Source: an uncultured Pseudomonadales bacterium (GTDB lineage Bacteria > Pseudomonadota > Gammaproteobacteria > Pseudomonadales > Porticoccaceae). From it: a stretch of 64,000 nt of DNA. Numbering within the stretch: position 1 is the stretch's first letter; each line of letters starts with the position of its first letter. The position numbers and the translations under genes are program-made. Below are positions 18,273 to 28,142 of the stretch, piece by piece. The notes beneath the pieces are model-generated. The model saw only the letters and a program-made list of their open reading frames with translations. It was not told the origin of the DNA and searched no databases. The stretch lies in contig OX044363.1 in NCBI GenBank assembly GCA_943846685.1, forward strand, positions 1,282,001-1,346,000, given 5' to 3'.

Positions 18273-21159
18273 ATGTATAAATTTAAAAATATTTCTCGGT
18301 CTTCACTTGCGCTTACAGTTGCGTTGTCGGGTCTTGCATCCGGCTACGTTTCTGCGCAGGATGGATCGTGCCGCTGAAGCGCTTGATGAAATTATCGTTA
18401 CAGCGACAAAACGTGAGACATCACTGATGGAAACAGCAATCGCTGTATCTGCATTCTCACAGGAATCAATCGATGCTGCTGGTGTTAAAAACCTGCTCGA
18501 TATCGGTGATATGGTTCCAAATATGCAAATCGCACTGTCACCTAGTGACTCCGGTGTTCAGGTAGTCGTTCGTGGTCTGTCTTCGAACAACTTCACTGAA
18601 ATTGGTGACCCTACGGTTGCCATGCACTTTGACGGTCTCTACTCACCACGCCCACAGGCTGGTCTGGCTCTTATGTATGACGTAGAGCGTGTAGAAATCA
18701 GCCGTGGCCCACAGGGCACACTGTTTGGTCGTAACTCGACTGCTGGTAGCGTTAACGTGATCAGTGCTCGCCCTAACTTTGATCAGCAGGAAGGCAAGAT
18801 CGAAGTTGAGATTGGCAAGTACAACCAGCAAGCGGTTAAGGGTTGGTATAACCAGCCGGTAAACAATGAAATTGCCCTGCGTGCTAGCTTCTTTGTCGAT
18901 CAGGCTGACAGCTGGTACAACCAGATGCCAGACACATTCGACCTCGAGTGGGACGTCAATGGTGATGGAACTATTGGTTCTGGCGATATCGCCGCTGATG
19001 GTATTCCCAATGTTGACCAGCGTCGTCTGAAAAAGGATGCTGATGGCAATCCTCTGCCTTTCAGCGCAAGCGAATCCTATGGTTCTGTAGATCGTAAGGG
19101 TGCCCGTCTGGGTATGCGCTTCGAGCCAAATAACGATGTCAGCTTGGATTTGGTTGCAGACTACTTTCAAGATAACTCGCCTGGCACGCTCGGTCTAAAA
19201 GACTGTGCTAAAGCCGAGGGTACCTTCTTTGAATGTGACCACGGTCAGTGGGATGTCAATGTAAACGTTCCCGGCAAGATGGATATGAACATGGTTGGTA
19301 TTCGTGGTGTCCTGACTTGGGATATTAACGAAGATGTTCTCTTTGAAGGTCGTCTTGGTTTCTCTCGTCAGCAGCGTTCACAGGAGCACGATGCTTCAGT
19401 TGTATACGCTGATCCAGATCACCCAGCTTACGGCCTTATGCGTACCTGGTGGTCAGCTGGAGCACCTCCAGTGGGTTGTGAAGGTGGTAATGGCACTATG
19501 GTTGTCTGTCCTAACCTGGTAAATGACTTGGCATTGCTTCAGTCTCTGGGCTACGAAGATAATGCCATGCAGCCATTTAACGATCTCTCGCTGTCTACCA
19601 ACTACTCAGACTACCGATCAGTGGTTGCAGAATTGCAGCTGAAGTCGACTTCTGATTCTGATTTACAGTGGATCACAGGCCTGTTTATGATGCAGGAAAA
19701 TAACGAAATCCGTTTTGATGTTGAAGACGCTTTCTGTTGTGGCATCGTCTTGCCTCTGGCTCAGTCATTTGTTCAGCCAGAGCGTATTGTTGAGTCAGCT
19801 GCGGTATTTGCCCAGTTTGATTACAAGGTCAACGAAAAGCTTAATACTACATTCGGCGCTCGCTATACTTATGATGCCAAAGAAGATATTGGTGGTAGAA
19901 ACTACATCACTGCTGGTTACCGTCAGCCAAATATCGGTCTGTATGATCCAGCCTTTGTTCCCGGCGTAAGTGGCCCTTCATTCGATTATGAAGCCTGGAC
20001 TAAATTTGGTATTCAGACTTCAGCAGCCAACCTCTACCAGTCTGATGTTTTGACCACTGATATGGGTACTCTTGGTGATGGTTTCCTAGAGCGTCTGCAG
20101 TTCTCTGATAACAGCCACAAAGGTGATTGGAGTAAAGTTACTTGGAAAGTTGGTTTCGACTATCTAGTAAGTGACGATGTATTTGTCTACGGCTCAATCG
20201 GTACTGGCTATAAGTCAGGTGGATTCGGCGACGCCGTTGATATCTGTGACTGTAATATTGTTGATACCTTTGATTACGATCCAGAAGAAAATATTACTTA
20301 TGAGCTTGGTGTTAAGGCCACGTTGCTTGATGGTCGCCTAAACCTCTTGGGTAATATCTTTATGCTAGATAACACCAACTTGCAGGATACTTTTTACGCA
20401 ATTGTTGGCTTTAGTGGCGAAGAGATTGCAGTGCCTGATTCATATGTCGATACCGAAGGTCGAGCAGTAGATTGCTCAGCTCAGGAAGAAATTGAACTTG
20501 CTGAAGGTGAAGTCGCGCCTGACCCAGTTCAGTGTGTAGTTGTAGGCCGTGATATCGGTACTCTGATTACTCAGAATATCGGTAAGACTCGCAATATCGG
20601 TGCTGAGATTGAATTTGATTGGGCCCCTTACTACGGTGGCCGAGTGACTGGTTGGGTTGCATGGTTGGATTCTGAAATCCGTGATCTCGAAGATGTACAG
20701 GACGGTTGGTACTGTCTTGAAAGAGCACTTCTGGGTCTGACTAACTGTCCTGAAAAAACCGTTAACGCAAATGGTGATGAGGGTCGTTGGACCAGCTTTG
20801 TAGGCAATGCTATGCCATGGTCTCCAAAGTACTCAGCTACTGTTAACTACGAGCACAACTGGTTCCTGAGCAATGGTCTGCGTCTAAGCCCATATATCTC
20901 GGTTAACTGGACTGATGAAATGTTCTTCGATAAAGGAAACTTCTCTGAGGGTGCTCTGCACTCTGGTCAAGCAGCGGTTGCCACTGGTAGCTTCGCTCTG
21001 CGCCTGATTAACGAAGAAGACCGTTGGGCATTTGAAGCCTATGTACGCAATGTAACTAATGAAACTGTACGCAACTGGGCCGACCGTGGTCCAGGCTATA
21101 TGCGCGGTTCTTTCTACAAGCCACGTCACTACGGCTTGAAGTTCAACATGGCGTTCTAA
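18273..21159 (+). CDS. TonB-dependent outer-membrane receptor, frameshifted in the signal peptide
   Basis: The main frame encodes a typical TonB-dependent transporter: TonB-box and plug start (LDEIIVTATKRETSLMETAIAVSAF), plug motifs VVVRGL, VERVEISRGPQGTLFGRNS, then a long beta barrel ending in HYGLKFNMAF with terminal phenylalanine. The natural start is the ATG at 18273 with AAGAG upstream, encoding a good signal peptide (SLALTVALSGLASGYVSAQD). That frame hits TGA at 18375-18377, while the mature protein continues one frame over; removing one G at about 18363 joins the two exactly at AQD-DRAAEALDE. It is therefore either a recent frameshift or a sequence error. An EF-hand-like loop, DVNGDGTIGSGD, lies near 18952. 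The substrate is probably a glucan oligosaccharide, inferred from neighbours. Confidence 0.85.
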
Positions 21160-21200
21160 GTTGACTAGTAAATTGTAAAAAATGCAGTGTAGGTAAAACG

Positions 21201-21233
21201 AAAAATGCCCTTTGAAAAAAGGGCATTTTTTTT
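21201..21233. terminator. Rho-independent terminator, usable from both sides
   Basis: AAAAATGCCC at 21201-21210 pairs with GGGCATTTTT at 21221-21230 and is followed by more T residues. It lies 42 bases after the TonB receptor stop and just beyond the 3-prime end of the minus-strand methyltransferase, so it can serve both. Confidence 0.85.
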
Positions 21234-21260
21234 GTCTCGAAAAAACTTAGAGCTGGCTGA

Positions 21261-21892
21261 TTAGTCGCGGCCGCCGATAGCCAGAATAAACTTTTCAGTT
21301 TTCCATGGCTCATAGATCCTGCGGGTAATAATTTCCGCCCCAAGCTCAGCAACACAGCGTTCAGCTAAATCCCAAAATGGCGGTCTGCCCGGATCGGCAA
21401 TTAATATCTGCTCTGTTCCGGCACTGCGGGCCAGAGTAAGAAGATCAAAAAGGGGTGAGGTCATTTCATCCCAAAAACAGATATCGGTACCCATCAGCGT
21501 ATGATAGTTTGCCAGTTCAGTTTTTTGCAGAGATTGAAAACTGCGCGCGGTAAATTCAACCGAGCAATTATTAATCTCAGCCTGTAAGTTGAGATAGGGT
21601 TGACCTTTCATCTATATCCAGACCGGTAACCTGAGCCTGATAGTTTTTGGCCAGATAGATCCCCGCCAGACCCCAGCCACAGCCTATATCCAATACCTTA
21701 GCCTCCTCGGGAATTTCCCAGCTGCTGAGATAATCCATCAAGCACAAAGCTTGAACGCCAGACTTTATTGCCATGGGCACTGTGGCCCTGTTGCTGACGT
21801 TTTAATTTGCGCACTCCGGGATGGCTGGCGCGCAGTGCATTGATTCCCATAAAGGAAATTAGATGTTTATCCAAAGTCTGAGGTTCTTTCAT
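21261..21892 (-). pseudogene. Class I SAM-dependent methyltransferase, broken by two frameshifts
   Basis: Three overlapping frames together make one methyltransferase of about 210 residues. The first piece starts at 21892 (HPGVRKLKRQQQG, HGNKVWRSSFVL). The second carries SAM motif I (VLDIGCGWGLAGIYLAKN, then VTGLDID). The third carries GTDICFWDEMTSPL and IADPGRPPFWDLAERC and stops at 21261. The breaks are near 21739 (one extra base before the MDYL codons) and near 21620 (one extra base around GAAAGG). The overall layout resembles the METTL-like small methyltransferases; the target is unknown. Because all three pieces remain well conserved, the breaks are recent or artefactual. Confidence 0.75.
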
Positions 21893-22127
21893 AGAGATAA
21901 TTGCTGCTATGGTTGTTACTATTTGGTTGTTGTGTGGGGAGTATTCAGGATTAAATTAGATAATTCTATTAATAAATAACCCTGTTCTAAGTTTTGGCTT
22001 TAATTATTCAATCAGCTCGGAGAGTGATGGAAGGGGTTTCCTCGAGAAACCTTGCTGTTATACTGCCGTCGATCCTCATAAAGCACCTAGTAAATAGCAC
22101 TTTACCAAAAGCCAAATATAAAACCCT

Positions 22128-23318
22128 ATGAATAAAACTAAAGTATCCGCTCCGCTAGCCAAGCTATATCAAGACAATGATATGCAGTTCTTGCTGTTGC
22201 AGTTTGTGGGTTGGTTTAGTCTCTCGCTGATAACCTATTTTAGTTTAACCCTCTGGTACAACCAGCAGAGCTTTGACTATATCGCCCATACAGTGATTCA
22301 GTCACTGATTGGTATTATTGTCTCCTGGCCACTGCGCCCACTATTTCACCGAGTGTGGAATAAAAGTCCTTTCCCACGCCTTTTTTTCTCGCTGATCGCA
22401 GTGTTGATCTGCTCGGTAATATGGTCGGTCATGCGCGTCGCGGTGTTTATGTGGATGACCGGTGAAACAGAAGTATGGAATGATTTTGGTGGTTGGTTAT
22501 TTGCCTCGATTATTATCTTTCTCTGTTGGGCGGCGTTCTATCACGGTATAAAGTATTACCAGTTACTGCAGAGTGAACACGCCACCCTGCTGACCATTGA
22601 GGCGGAAAATAAAGAAGAGCAACTCAAGCGCAGCAGGGCAGAGACCATCGCCCACGAGGCGCAGTTAAAGATGTTGCGCTATCAGCTCAATCCGCACTTT
22701 CTGTTTAATACCCTTAACGCCATCGCCTCATTGGTGCAGGGAAAACACTCGGCTAATGCCAATACCATGATTGTTCAATTGAGCAATTTCCTGCGCTATT
22801 CTCTAGAGAGTGATCCTATTCAGCGCGTCACGCTCGCCGAAGAATTAGCCGCTCTAAGGCTCTATCTGAATATTGAACAGACGCGCTTTGGCGAGCGCCT
22901 GCAACTTAATTTTGATATTGATAAAGCGGCAAATCCGATTAAGGTGCCCAGCCTACTTTTGCAGCCATTAGTTGAGAATGCGATTAAATATGCAATTGCA
23001 CCTATGGAAAATGGTGGAGAAATTGGTATTCTGGCCAAGCTTGATGGGGATTACCTGATTGTTGAAGTCAGTGATACCGGCCCTGGGGTGTTGATGTCGA
23101 AAAACGATAAGGCCGCTGGGGTTGGCATTGGCTTAAAAAATACTATTGATCGATTGGACACTTTCTATGGTGATCAATACGTTTTTCAGTTGGGTGTTAG
23201 TGATTTGGGTGGGTTGAAAATATTTATTCGCTTGCCTTTAGAGAAGCAATCTGCGGAAAGTCGTGCTGAGCAGGATTATAGTGAGCAGGATTATAGTGAG
23301 CAGGGCTATAGTGAATAG
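22128..23318 (+). CDS. LytS-type membrane sensor histidine kinase (His_kinase/PF06580 family)
   Basis: The 396-residue product has about four membrane helices (residues 20-140), a short coiled linker (EAENKEEQLKRSRAE), then the LytS-family phosphoacceptor QLNPHFLFNTLNAIASL with H190, and a HATPase domain with LLLQPLVENAIKYA and VSDTGPG. There is no separate extracellular sensor domain, so the signal is probably sensed in or at the membrane. The C-terminus carries three tandem EQDYS-like pentapeptides made by a 15-bp repeat. The cognate LytTR response regulator follows after 33 bases. Confidence 0.92.
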   Translation: MNKTKVSAPLAKLYQDNDMQFLLLQFVGWFSLSLITYFSLTLWYNQQSFDYIAHTVIQSLIGIIVSWPLRPLFHRVWNKSPFPRLFFSLIAVLICSVIWSVMRVAVFMWMTGETEVWNDFGGWLFASIIIFLCWAAFYHGIKYYQLLQSEHATLLTIEAENKEEQLKRSRAETIAHEAQLKMLRYQLNPHFLFNTLNAIASLVQGKHSANANTMIVQLSNFLRYSLESDPIQRVTLAEELAALRLYLNIEQTRFGERLQLNFDIDKAANPIKVPSLLLQPLVENAIKYAIAPMENGGEIGILAKLDGDYLIVEVSDTGPGVLMSKNDKAAGVGIGLKNTIDRLDTFYGDQYVFQLGVSDLGGLKIFIRLPLEKQSAESRAEQDYSEQDYSEQGYSE

Positions 23319-23351
23319 CTCGCAAATGTTTAACAATAACCATGGACTGTT

Positions 23352-24167
23352 ATGTCAAAGCTGAGAACACTACTGGTCGATGATGAGTCGCTAGCGCTTA
23401 ATTTATTGCGTTCTATCGTCAGCGAGATTGACGATATTGAAATTATTGGCGAATGCAAAAATGGACGCGAAGCCATTGAGTCGACCATGCTATTGGCCCC
23501 GGATCTTATCTTTCTCGATATTCAGATGCCCAACGTCAATGGTTTTGAAGTGGTTAAAGCTCTGCAGTCAGATATTATGCCGATGGTAATTTTCGCCACC
23601 GCCTACAATCAATATGCGATTGATGCTTTCGATATGCATGCGGTTGACTATCTGCTTAAACCCTTTGACCCAGAGCGGGTTTTACGGGCAGTGCAGCGTG
23701 CTGTAGAAAGACATAAATCCCAGCAGGATGGTCTGAAAACACCTCTAATCGGCGCCATTGATGATATTGCTGTACGTCTAGATAAAGATCAGCCAGGTTC
23801 GGCAGAGCCTTTAGATAGCGAAGAGAGTCTCCCAGAGGGTATGAAGCGTAAACTGTTGATTCGCGACTCTGGTGTGGTCAAAGTGATCCCTTTTGACGAT
23901 ATAGACTGGGTCGATGCAGCCGGTGACTATATGTGTGTTCATGCGTTGGGTGAAACCCATATTGTGCGCAGTACCTTACTGGAGTTGCTAAAGAAATTAG
24001 ACGATAAGTTATTTGTCCGTATTCACCGTTCAACGGTGGTTAACATTGCCCGGGTCGTCTCCATATCATCGATCCAGAAGGGCGGAAGTTTGCTTCATCT
24101 GGCTGAGGGTCAAACCCTGAAAGTGAGCAGAAATTATCGCGAATCTACCCGTAAGTTATTTCAGTAG
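23352..24167 (+). CDS. LytTR-family response regulator (intact copy)
   Basis: The 271-residue product has an N-terminal receiver domain (LLVDDESLALNLL, phospho-acceptor D56 in LIFLDIQMP, ATAYNQYAIDAF, VDYLLKPFD) and a C-terminal LytTR DNA-binding domain (IDWVDAAGDYMCVHA, KLFVRIHRSTVVNI, LKVSRNYRESTRKLF). It is the expected partner of the LytS-type kinase upstream. The residues after the acidic pair (ESLALN) depart from the common DEPLAR form, which the second, broken copy retains. The likely targets are genes of the glucan locus, on the basis of position only. Confidence 0.92.
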   Translation: MSKLRTLLVDDESLALNLLRSIVSEIDDIEIIGECKNGREAIESTMLLAPDLIFLDIQMPNVNGFEVVKALQSDIMPMVIFATAYNQYAIDAFDMHAVDYLLKPFDPERVLRAVQRAVERHKSQQDGLKTPLIGAIDDIAVRLDKDQPGSAEPLDSEESLPEGMKRKLLIRDSGVVKVIPFDDIDWVDAAGDYMCVHALGETHIVRSTLLELLKKLDDKLFVRIHRSTVVNIARVVSISSIQKGGSLLHLAEGQTLKVSRNYRESTRKLFQ

Positions 24168-24224
24168 TTAAATTTTCTGTATTTAACGCTTTATAACTTC
24201 CCTTTAATCTCAGTATGTAAGCTA

Positions 24225-24241
24225 GTGGTCGCATCTGACCT
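24225..24241. promoter_or_regulatory. 17-bp repeated palindromic motif, copy 1
   Basis: GTGGTCGCATCTGACCT lies 58 bases after the first LytTR gene and about 180 bases before the second. The core GGTC-N6-GACC is an inverted repeat. The identical 17-mer occurs at 25285-25301, upstream of the GH3 gene. It could be a regulator site, or simply part of the duplicated unit. Confidence 0.4.
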
Positions 24242-24422
24242 ATCTCCAAATCCCCTCACGTGAAAAGATTTAACTATTAGGTCGTTTGTAAAAGTAGCCT
24301 GTAAAAATAAATGACTATAGATAGGTTCTAAATACGCTGTATATAAAAACTCTAAGTAAAACAGCCTGCTTTTTAGAATCCTATTAAGAATAATAATTAT
24401 TAACCAATAACTGTGCACTATT

Positions 24423-25249
24423 ATGTCAAAGCTAAGAACTCTGCTAGTTGATGACGAGCCACTCGCCCGTGACTTGCTGCGTTCTATCGCCACCGAGATT
24501 GATGATATTGAAATTATTGGCGAATGTAAGAATGGTCGCGAAGCCATAGACTCTGCAATGTCTCTGGCTCCGGATCTGATCTTTCTCGATATTATGATGC
24601 CCAAAGTTAATGGTTTTGAAGTGGTTAAGGCCCTGCAATCCGATACTATGCCGATGGTAATTTTTGCCACGGCTTACAATCAATATGCGATTGATGCGTT
24701 CGATATGCATGCCGTTGACTATCTGCTTAAACCCTTTGATCTAGAGCGTATTGAGTGGCAGTGCAGCGCGCTGTAGAGCGTAAAAAAGGCCGGCAGGAAG
24801 TGTTAAAAGCCCCGCTGATTGGCGCGATTAATGATATTGCTGTGCGTTTAGATAAAGACCAGCAGATCGATGTTGATTCAAGTGAAAGACCAGGGAGCCG
24901 TTTACAAGAGTCATCCGAGCGACTGCAGAGAAAGCTGCTAATTCGTGATTCCGGGACGGTTAAGCTTATCCCCTTTGAGGATATAGATTGGATTGATGCG
25001 GCGGGTGATTATATGTGTATTCACGCCCTCGGTGAGACCCATATTATGCGCAGTACGCTGCTCGACCTGCAAAAGAAACTCGATGATAAACTCTTTGTTC
25101 GTATCCACCGCTCAACGATGGTTAATATCACTCGGGTAGTCTCAACATCATTGAGCCAGAAGCGCGGCAGCCTACTTTATCTGGCTGACGGTCAAACCCT
25201 GAAAGTCAGCAGAAATTATCGCGAATCGACCCGTAAATTGTTTCAGTAA
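24423..25249 (+). pseudogene. Second LytTR-family response regulator, broken by a -1 frameshift
   Basis: This is a tandem duplicate of the preceding regulator. The receiver (LLVDDEPLARDLL, FLDIMMPKVNGFEV, ATAYNQYAIDAF) runs from the ATG at 24423 to about 24755, then reads into a stop at 24774-24776. The second part, including the complete LytTR domain, continues in another frame to 25249. Comparison with copy 1 shows one base missing around 24750-24757, where copy 1 has GGGCAGTG and this copy GGCAGTG. The LytTR part could still be made separately if it has its own start. The duplication includes about 20 bases before the ATG and part of the 3-prime flank. Confidence 0.82.
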
Positions 25250-25284
25250 ACGCGGTTTTCCCCTTTAACGCAGTCAAACCACAG

Positions 25285-25301
25285 GTGGTCGCATCTGACC
25301 T
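25285..25301. promoter_or_regulatory. 17-bp repeated palindromic motif, copy 2
   Basis: This second copy of GTGGTCGCATCTGACCT lies 36 bases after the broken regulator and about 170 bases upstream of the GH3 start. The bases around the two copies are much less alike than the motif itself. That conservation would suit a functional operator. Confidence 0.4.
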
Positions 25302-25470
25302 TCCAACAAGCCTCCTCTCATGAAAAAATAGAGTCATTAGTGATTATTAAATCGATTTTGGGTTTTAAAACCCCAGTGTTAATCAATAAAAATAACGGCA
25401 GCAAAATTTAAGGGTTATAACAACAGTATTTTTCACTGTTGATGTTACCTACCAAGTTAAGGGGAAAGAT

Positions 25471-27957
25471 GTGTCAGTGAAAAAATGGTCTCAGACTTTG
25501 AGCTTATTAGTGAAATCTATTGCGTTGGCTAGCGTTGTATTGCCAACAGTGGCTCTGTCTGAAGAGTCTGCTGAAGCTATAGAGTCACGTATTACCGCTA
25601 TGATCGAAAAGATGACTGTAGAGCAAAAAGTCGGTCAGATGGTTCAGCCTGAGGTTCAGGAAATTTCTTATGCAGAAGTTAAACAATTCCACATAGGCTC
25701 TGTGCTTAATGGCGGCGGCTCTTTCCCTGATGAAGAAAAAAATTCATCTATCAATGATTGGTTAGAGATGGCTGACCAGTATTACAACGCATCAATCGAT
25801 ACCTCCAATGGCGGTACGGGCATTCCGGTTATCTGGGGTACAGATGCTGTTCACGGCCATAACAACGTTATCGGCGCGACCTTATTTCCCCACAATATTG
25901 GTCTGGGTGCGGCAAATGATCCGCAGCTTATGCGCAAGATTGGTGAAGTCACGGCACGTGAAGTTGCAGTGACTGGTATCGATTGGGTTTTCGCACCTAC
26001 AGTTGCTGTTGTAAAAGACAACCGCTGGGGTCGCAGCTACGAAGGTTACAGTGACGACGCCGCTATTATCCGTTCTTACGCGGGCGAGATTGTCAGTGGT
26101 GTTCAGGGCGCGGGCAATACACTGCGCAGCAATGATCAAAAAGTGATAGCTACAGCCAAGCACTTTATCGGTGATGGCGGTACCTTCGGTGGTGTTGATC
26201 AGGGCAATACAGTACTGCCCCTAGATGAGCTTCTCGAGAAGCATGGTCAGGGTTATATCAGTGCAATCGATGCTGGTGTGCAGACGGTTATGGCTTCCTT
26301 TAACAGTTGGAACGGTGACAAGTTACACGGCCAGCAGTTTCTGTTGACCGATGTACTCAAAGGCCAGATGGGTTTTGACGGCTTTGTTATTGGTGACTGG
26401 AATGGCCACGGACAGGTTGAAGGCTGTGATGATGAGCAGTGTGCTCAGTCTATTATCGCTGGTGTCGATATGATTATGGTGCCGCAGTCATGGCTTCCAT
26501 TCCTGAAAAATACCATTACTCAGGTCAAGTCGGGCGAGATTCCCATGGCCCGTATCGACGATGCGGTAAGACGTATTCTGCGGGTTAAAATCCGTGCTGG
26601 TATGTTTGAAAAGGGTGCTCCCTCTACCCGTGAACTTGCCGGAAAAACTGAGATTATCGGCTCTGCCGCGCACCGTGCTGTGGCCAGAGAAGCGGTTAGA
26701 AAATCTCTGGTTCTGTTAAAGAACAAGAATCAGCTGTTACCACTGAAAGGTGCTCAGCACGTAGTAGTCGCTGGTGATGGTGCTGATAATATCGGCAAGC
26801 AAAATGGTGGTTGGACGATTACCTGGCAGGGCACTGAGAATGAAAACAGTGACTTCCCCGGTGCAACCTCTATCTATGCCGGCCTTGAGCAGGCAGTCAA
26901 TAATAATGGCGGAACCACCGAACTCAGCGCAGATGGCAGCTTTGCCAAAAAGCCTGATGTGGCCGTCGTCGTCTTTGGTGAAGAGCCTTACGCTGAAGGT
27001 GTCGGTGATGTGATGTCGCTGATCTACAGCAACGGCGTTAAGTCTGACCTAGCCCTAATCAAATCATTTAAAGCGCAGAATATTCCTGTAGTCGCGGTTT
27101 TCCTTACCGGTCGCCCACTGTGGATGAATGCTGAAATCAATAACTCCGATGCCTTTGTGGTTGCCTGGTTGCCCGGGACTGAAGGTGGCGGTATAGCAGA
27201 TGTACTGGTTGCCGATAACAAGGGCAAGCCACGTTACGACTTCACTGGTCGTCTCTCCTTTGACTGGCCTGCAGCAGAGTTAAATGCTGCAAATCATGAG
27301 CTGCCGGTCGAGGCTACACTGTTAAAAAGAGGTCAGGGCATGAATTACGGTGCTGCTGAACTGGTTGCTGACAATCTCAATGAAAAGCCAATGCTCGATA
27401 AAGCCAAGGTGGAAAACATTGTATTTAGCGGCAGCCCACGTCCCCCTTGGAACACTTATGTAGGTGATGGCGGCAACTGGCAGAAAGCGGTCAGCGGCAA
27501 GCAGACCAGCTCTGACTATGGCAAGTTAATCGTCACTACGGTTGATGGCGCTGTGCAGGAAGACTCACGCCATGTCGAGTGGACCGGTGGCAATGAGAGC
27601 CAGTTCTACTGGCAGTCTGACGCGCTAAACGATATCACGCCGCTGCGTGACGAGGGTGCTGCTCTGGTGATGATCTTTAAGATTGATAAGCGTCCTAAGG
27701 GTAAGGTTACCCTGCGCATGGACTGCGGATGGCCCTGTCGTGGCGAGCTGAATATAACCCGTATTCTGCGTTCAATCCCTGAGGGTCAGCCGGTGCGTAT
27801 TGGTGTTCCGCTAACCTGCTTTGAAAAGGTTGGTGTTAATTTATCCCGCGTGAACTCTCCGTTTGTTCTGGTCTCTTCAAAACCATTTGCATTGACCATT
27901 GCCGATGTTCGCCTTACTGCTGAGATCTCTGAAAAATCGCTGATTGGTTGTGGTTAA
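25471..27957 (+). CDS. GH3 exo-beta-glucosidase with ExoP-like C-terminal domain
   Basis: This secreted 828-residue glycoside hydrolase family 3 enzyme starts at GTG 25471 with GGGGAAAG just upstream and has a signal peptide (LLVKSIALASVVLPTVALS). The N-terminal barrel shows WGTDAVHGHNNVIGATLFPHN, RWGRSYEGYSDD, TAKHFIGDGG (K230, H231) and the nucleophile D309 in GFVIGDWNG. The second GH3 domain (SLVLLKNKNQLLPL) follows, and an additional C-terminal beta-sandwich (about 650-828) matches the galactose-binding-like domain of the exo-1,3/1,4-beta-glucanase ExoP. It would release glucose from beta-glucans or their oligosaccharides in the periplasm or outside the cell. The LytTR regulators lie immediately upstream. 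Confidence 0.93.
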   Translation: MSVKKWSQTLSLLVKSIALASVVLPTVALSEESAEAIESRITAMIEKMTVEQKVGQMVQPEVQEISYAEVKQFHIGSVLNGGGSFPDEEKNSSINDWLEMADQYYNASIDTSNGGTGIPVIWGTDAVHGHNNVIGATLFPHNIGLGAANDPQLMRKIGEVTAREVAVTGIDWVFAPTVAVVKDNRWGRSYEGYSDDAAIIRSYAGEIVSGVQGAGNTLRSNDQKVIATAKHFIGDGGTFGGVDQGNTVLPLDELLEKHGQGYISAIDAGVQTVMASFNSWNGDKLHGQQFLLTDVLKGQMGFDGFVIGDWNGHGQVEGCDDEQCAQSIIAGVDMIMVPQSWLPFLKNTITQVKSGEIPMARIDDAVRRILRVKIRAGMFEKGAPSTRELAGKTEIIGSAAHRAVAREAVRKSLVLLKNKNQLLPLKGAQHVVVAGDGADNIGKQNGGWTITWQGTENENSDFPGATSIYAGLEQAVNNNGGTTELSADGSFAKKPDVAVVVFGEEPYAEGVGDVMSLIYSNGVKSDLALIKSFKAQNIPVVAVFLTGRPLWMNAEINNSDAFVVAWLPGTEGGGIADVLVADNKGKPRYDFTGRLSFDWPAAELNAANHELPVEATLLKRGQGMNYGAAELVADNLNEKPMLDKAKVENIVFSGSPRPPWNTYVGDGGNWQKAVSGKQTSSDYGKLIVTTVDGAVQEDSRHVEWTGGNESQFYWQSDALNDITPLRDEGAALVMIFKIDKRPKGKVTLRMDCGWPCRGELNITRILRSIPEGQPVRIGVPLTCFEKVGVNLSRVNSPFVLVSSKPFALTIADVRLTAEISEKSLIGCG

Positions 27958-27996
27958 TGCCGGTATTTAGTTTGAGTTAGAAGCAGATTAGTGAAT

Positions 27997-28030
27997 AACG
28001 CAGCCAGCCCTTAACGGGCTGGTTTGCGTT
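27997..28030 (+). terminator. Strong hairpin after the GH3 gene
   Basis: AACGCA-CCAGCCC pairs with GGGCTGG-TGCGTT across a TTAAC loop. The stem is long and GC-rich. No clear T-run follows on the plus strand, so termination is likely but not certain. Confidence 0.6.
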
Positions 28031-28142
28031 ATGGCCGAAAAAAATAATTCCTTTCTGAGCCTGAACCCTTCCGCGTAGTAAAAAAATATTTGCACTGCTA
28101 ATATCCCTTTTCCAAATCAAATCTAGTGACGAGAAATCTCTA

